This document shows positions 61,961-64,000 of a DNA stretch of 64,000 nt, in pieces; within the stretch, counting starts at the first letter, position 1, and each line of letters starts with the position of its first letter. The stretch covers positions 62,001-126,000 of the forward strand of contig DHEH01000010.1 in the NCBI GenBank assembly GCA_002399785.1, given 5' to 3'. Under the pieces are notes generated by a model. It saw only the letters and a list, made by a program, of their open reading frames with translations, did no database searches and was not told the DNA's origin. Source of the stretch: Caryophanales bacterium UBA4855 (GTDB lineage Bacteria; Bacillota_I; Bacilli_A; RFN20; CAG-826). Position numbers and translations under genes: made by a program.

Positions 61961-63176
61961 TTTTAAATAAATCCTCATCTTTCAATTCACTCGCTCGAAA
62001 AAACATTTTTTTATTAATTTCTCTATTTAAACTTTCGATTATATCGTGAGTTTTATCAATACTGTCATCGTTTTCAAAATCGTCAAAAGTCATTTGAATC
62101 TTAGCGTCCTTAGCGTCAGTTAAATTTTGAAAACAAACGCCACTCATTCTTATCAATTGGCCATTGTATGTTTCTTTAAATAAATTTCTAACAGCTTCTA
62201 TTATAGTATCATCATTATTTGTGGGATTCATCAATGTTTTAGAGAATTGTTTAACTTTAAATTGGCAACTTTCTTCATCAAATTTTGCGTTTTTATAAGT
62301 TAATTGTATTGTTTTTGTTAATTTTTTTGCTTTATGTAACTCTTTAAGAATTGATTTCGTTTGCTGAATCATAAAAGACAAAATGAATTCCGAGTCGTCC
62401 GAATTCTCTTCAAAAGTAGAAGTAGTTCCGATGCTTTTAGGATCACTAGGAGCAGTATTAATTTTAAAACTACTATTTCCTTCAAGTTCAGAAATGATAG
62501 AAGTAGAAAATGAACCAATAATACCATTAACATCATCTCTTTGTGATTTAATCCCATAATATAAATCACCAATCGTTTTTATACCTATTTCTTCTAAAAT
62601 TGGATAAGTTTTTTTACCAATTCCAAAAAAGGTTTTAATTGGCAAAGGAAAAATCTTTGATGGAATATCTTTTTTTCGAATTATTGTTATGCCGTTTGGT
62701 TTTTTCATATCGCTACCCATTTTTGCCAAAAATTTTGTTGGAGCAACACCTATGGAGCATTTTAATTTTGTTTTATTAAATAACCCAATCTGAAATTCTT
62801 TTAAGAATTCATCAATATTATTGTTACCATATTGATAATAAACATTAGTAAAATCAGCAAAACATTCATCGACACTCGTTTGTTCCACTAGACTCGTATA
62901 CGTTCTTACATAATGAATAAATTCTCGACTATACAATTCGTAATTATGAAAATCACAAGGGATCACAATTAAGTTTTTACAAAGCATTTGTGCTTGAAAC
63001 ATTGGCATACCGGAATGAATTCCGTATTCTCTGGCTTTATAGGAACAAGTAGAAACTATTCCTCCCCTACCAACTCCTCCAACCGCAACAGGTTTACCTT
63101 CTAATAAAGGATTTTTAATTTCTTCACATCTTACAAAGAAGGTATTTAAATCAATATGTAAAATTATTCTACTCAT
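61947..63176 (-). CDS. dinB: DNA polymerase IV (Y family)
   Basis: Translesion DNA polymerase. 409 residues: ILHIDLNTFFVRCEE (metal Asp and steric gate), STCSYKAREYGIHSGMPM, TSVDECFADFT (catalytic acidic pair), KFLAKMGSDMKKPNG, then the thumb and little-finger domains. The Asn in DLNTFF instead of Asp-Ala is a minor difference. AGGAGG start; it overlaps xerD by 14 nt at the chosen start. Confidence 0.94.
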   Translation of the reverse strand: MSRIILHIDLNTFFVRCEEIKNPLLEGKPVAVGGVGRGGIVSTCSYKAREYGIHSGMPMFQAQMLCKNLIVIPCDFHNYELYSREFIHYVRTYTSLVEQTSVDECFADFTNVYYQYGNNNIDEFLKEFQIGLFNKTKLKCSIGVAPTKFLAKMGSDMKKPNGITIIRKKDIPSKIFPLPIKTFFGIGKKTYPILEEIGIKTIGDLYYGIKSQRDDVNGIIGSFSTSIISELEGNSSFKINTAPSDPKSIGTTSTFEENSDDSEFILSFMIQQTKSILKELHKAKKLTKTIQLTYKNAKFDEESCQFKVKQFSKTLMNPTNNDDTIIEAVRNLFKETYNGQLIRMSGVCFQNLTDAKDAKIQMTFDDFENDDSIDKTHDIIESLNREINKKMFFRASELKDEDLFKNGSK

Positions 63177-63217
63177 ATTTAACCTCCTTTATTTACTATT
63201 TTTATACTATTTATTTA

Positions 63218-63418
63218 CTATTTATCAACTTTTTCTAGATTATCAACCATATCTTTAGCATGTTTAATTTTTTCTTCTAAATCTGTAATAAGTGTTTGAG
63301 CTTCAGAATATAGTTCAATAGATTTCTCAATTGAAAGTTCTCCGCTTTCTATTTTTTCAGAAATATATTCTAATCTCTTCATCTCTTCTTCAAATGTTTT
63401 ATTAGTTTTTTCGTTCAT
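63218..63418 (-). CDS. xseB: Exodeoxyribonuclease VII small subunit
   Basis: 66 residues, a helical hairpin with FEEEMKRLEYISEKIESGELSIEKSIELYSE, the whole-family signature. It binds XseA to form exonuclease VII. It overlaps xseA by 4 nt (ATGA), with a GAAGGAG site. Confidence 0.97.
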   Translation of the reverse strand: MNEKTNKTFEEEMKRLEYISEKIESGELSIEKSIELYSEAQTLITDLEEKIKHAKDMVDNLEKVDK

Positions 63419-64000
63419 TTTGAAACTCCTTCTTTAATTATTTTATCAACAACAACATTTACTTGTCCATCTCGATACCTGATAGTTAATTGATCATTAG
63501 TGTGTAATTTATTAACATTTGTGATTAATTTACCATCACTATCAAAAGTGAGAACATAACCTTTCTTTAATAAATTCAAAGGGTTCGATAATTCAATTTT
63601 TGTTTTTAGAATATCAACATCATTTGAAAGTTCCACAATGTATTTATTATAATCATTTTCGATTTTAATTGATAAATTTGAAATTCGAGAAATATACTGA
63701 TCGTAAACTGCACCAACATTAACAAATACTTTATTCTTTAAAATGTTAGCAACTCTCAATTCGTAACGATTTATCATTGATTTTAATAAAGTTTGAATAT
63801 TACCTTTATAATACTCAACTTCTTTATACAAATCTTTGATATCACTAACAGCTATTTCACAAGCTCCAGTTGGTGTGCTTGCATGAGCATCTGATGATAA
63901 ATCACATAAAGATAGATTAATTTCATGCCCAATTGCAGTGATTATTGGAACTTTGCAATTTGCGACTTTCCTAACTAATTTTTCATCATCAAAAGCGCTC
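63415..64000 (-). CDS. xseA: Exodeoxyribonuclease VII large subunit, 5' part cut by the window edge
   Basis: The minus-strand frame is open to the right edge. The first residues (AFDDEKLVRKVANCKVPIITAIGHEI followed by DAHASTPTGACEIAV) are the catalytic-domain end of XseA, so only the C-terminal ~195 residues are here; about 250 are missing. The coiled coil and the C-terminal beta hairpin (LKKGYVLTFDSDGKLIT) are present. It ends in TGA, overlapping xseB. Confidence 0.94.
   Translation of the reverse strand, partial: SAFDDEKLVRKVANCKVPIITAIGHEINLSLCDLSSDAHASTPTGACEIAVSDIKDLYKEVEYYKGNIQTLLKSMINRYELRVANILKNKVFVNVGAVYDQYISRISNLSIKIENDYNKYIVELSNDVDILKTKIELSNPLNLLKKGYVLTFDSDGKLITNVNKLHTNDQLTIRYRDGQVNVVVDKIIKEGVSK

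Noticed and set aside
1..64000. Mollicute genetic code (UGA as Trp)
   Set aside because: hrcA, dnaG, the Nif3-like gene and xseA all end at TGA at the expected place, and Trp is encoded by TGG throughout.
1..64000. tRNA or rRNA genes, CRISPR arrays, insertion sequences, prophage
   Set aside because: No cloverleaf-like sequence with a CCA end, no regularly spaced repeats, and no transposase or phage genes were found; xerD is the housekeeping recombinase.

Overview
This is about 64 kb of an AT-rich, gene-dense bacterial chromosome. Gene content and order point to a Bacillota/Bacilli lineage with a small genome, most likely an uncultured anaerobic gut relative of Erysipelotrichales/RF39-type bacteria; the placement is inference from synteny, not from a search. 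TGA is a normal stop (hrcA, dnaG, the nif3-like gene and xseA end in it), so the standard bacterial code is used and this is not a UGA-Trp mollicute. There are no rRNA or tRNA genes, phages, insertion sequences or CRISPR arrays that I can see.

Layout: 1-7 kb holds alaS (cut at the left edge), ruvX, a DUF1292 gene, greA, the DNA-uptake genes comEA-comEC, and holA. 7-15.6 kb holds rpsT (minus), fmt, an Fe-S helicase with an N-terminal nuclease-like domain, lepA, a degenerate Fic-fold protein, a small membrane protein and hemW. 15.6-20.6 kb is the heat-shock operon hrcA-grpE-dnaK-dnaJ behind two CIRCE-type operators. 20.6-24.2 kb holds a zinc-ribbon/TM2 protein, rsmE, an unknown gene, mtaB and rpmF. 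24.3-28.5 kb is an NADH-linked [FeFe]-hydrogenase operon (hydC, hydB, hydA) that is visibly broken by two GAA-to-TAA-type nonsense codons and one frameshift. 28.6-31 kb holds deoC, rpsU and a C39-peptidase membrane protein. 31-40.9 kb is the conserved Firmicute series ybeY-cdd-era-recO-glyQS-dnaG-rpoD-trmK-nif3, here with an extra divergent sigma-70 gene between dnaG and rpoD. 40.8-45.1 kb holds ispH and ispG (MEP isoprenoid pathway, minus) around cshB-nfo. 45.2-52.7 kb holds rpmG (53 codons), an MBL hydrolase, efp, a YneF-like gene, plsY (minus), parE and parC. 53-55.7 kb is yqeG-yqeH-yqeI-yqeK, without the usual nadD. 55.8-64 kb is all minus: a secreted protein, an unknown 195-residue protein, an ABC permease and binding lipoprotein with no ATPase, deoB, xerD, dinB, xseB and xseA (cut at the right edge).

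Three observations stand out. (1) An exactly repeated 12-bp element, CATCTTGTATGT, sits directly upstream of comEA-comEC, of the C39 membrane protein, and of the unknown gene at 57.9 kb; two of the copies share about 40 bp of flank. This looks like a dedicated promoter or operator of a small competence-linked regulon, and the extra sigma factor, with an altered region 2.4, is an obvious candidate reader (inference). (2) The hydrogenase operon carries three independent inactivating lesions, as expected for recent gene loss. (3) Many transcription units start with a TATAAT box only 6-11 nt before the ATG and have no Shine-Dalgarno sequence, whereas genes inside operons often do have one; this predicts widespread leaderless mRNAs.

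No stretch longer than about 300 bases lacks a gene, apart from the broken hydB/hydA junction, which is pseudogene sequence. The gaps at 46.9-47.1 kb and 57.1-57.4 kb hold hairpins, DnaA-box-like sites and palindromes, described below.
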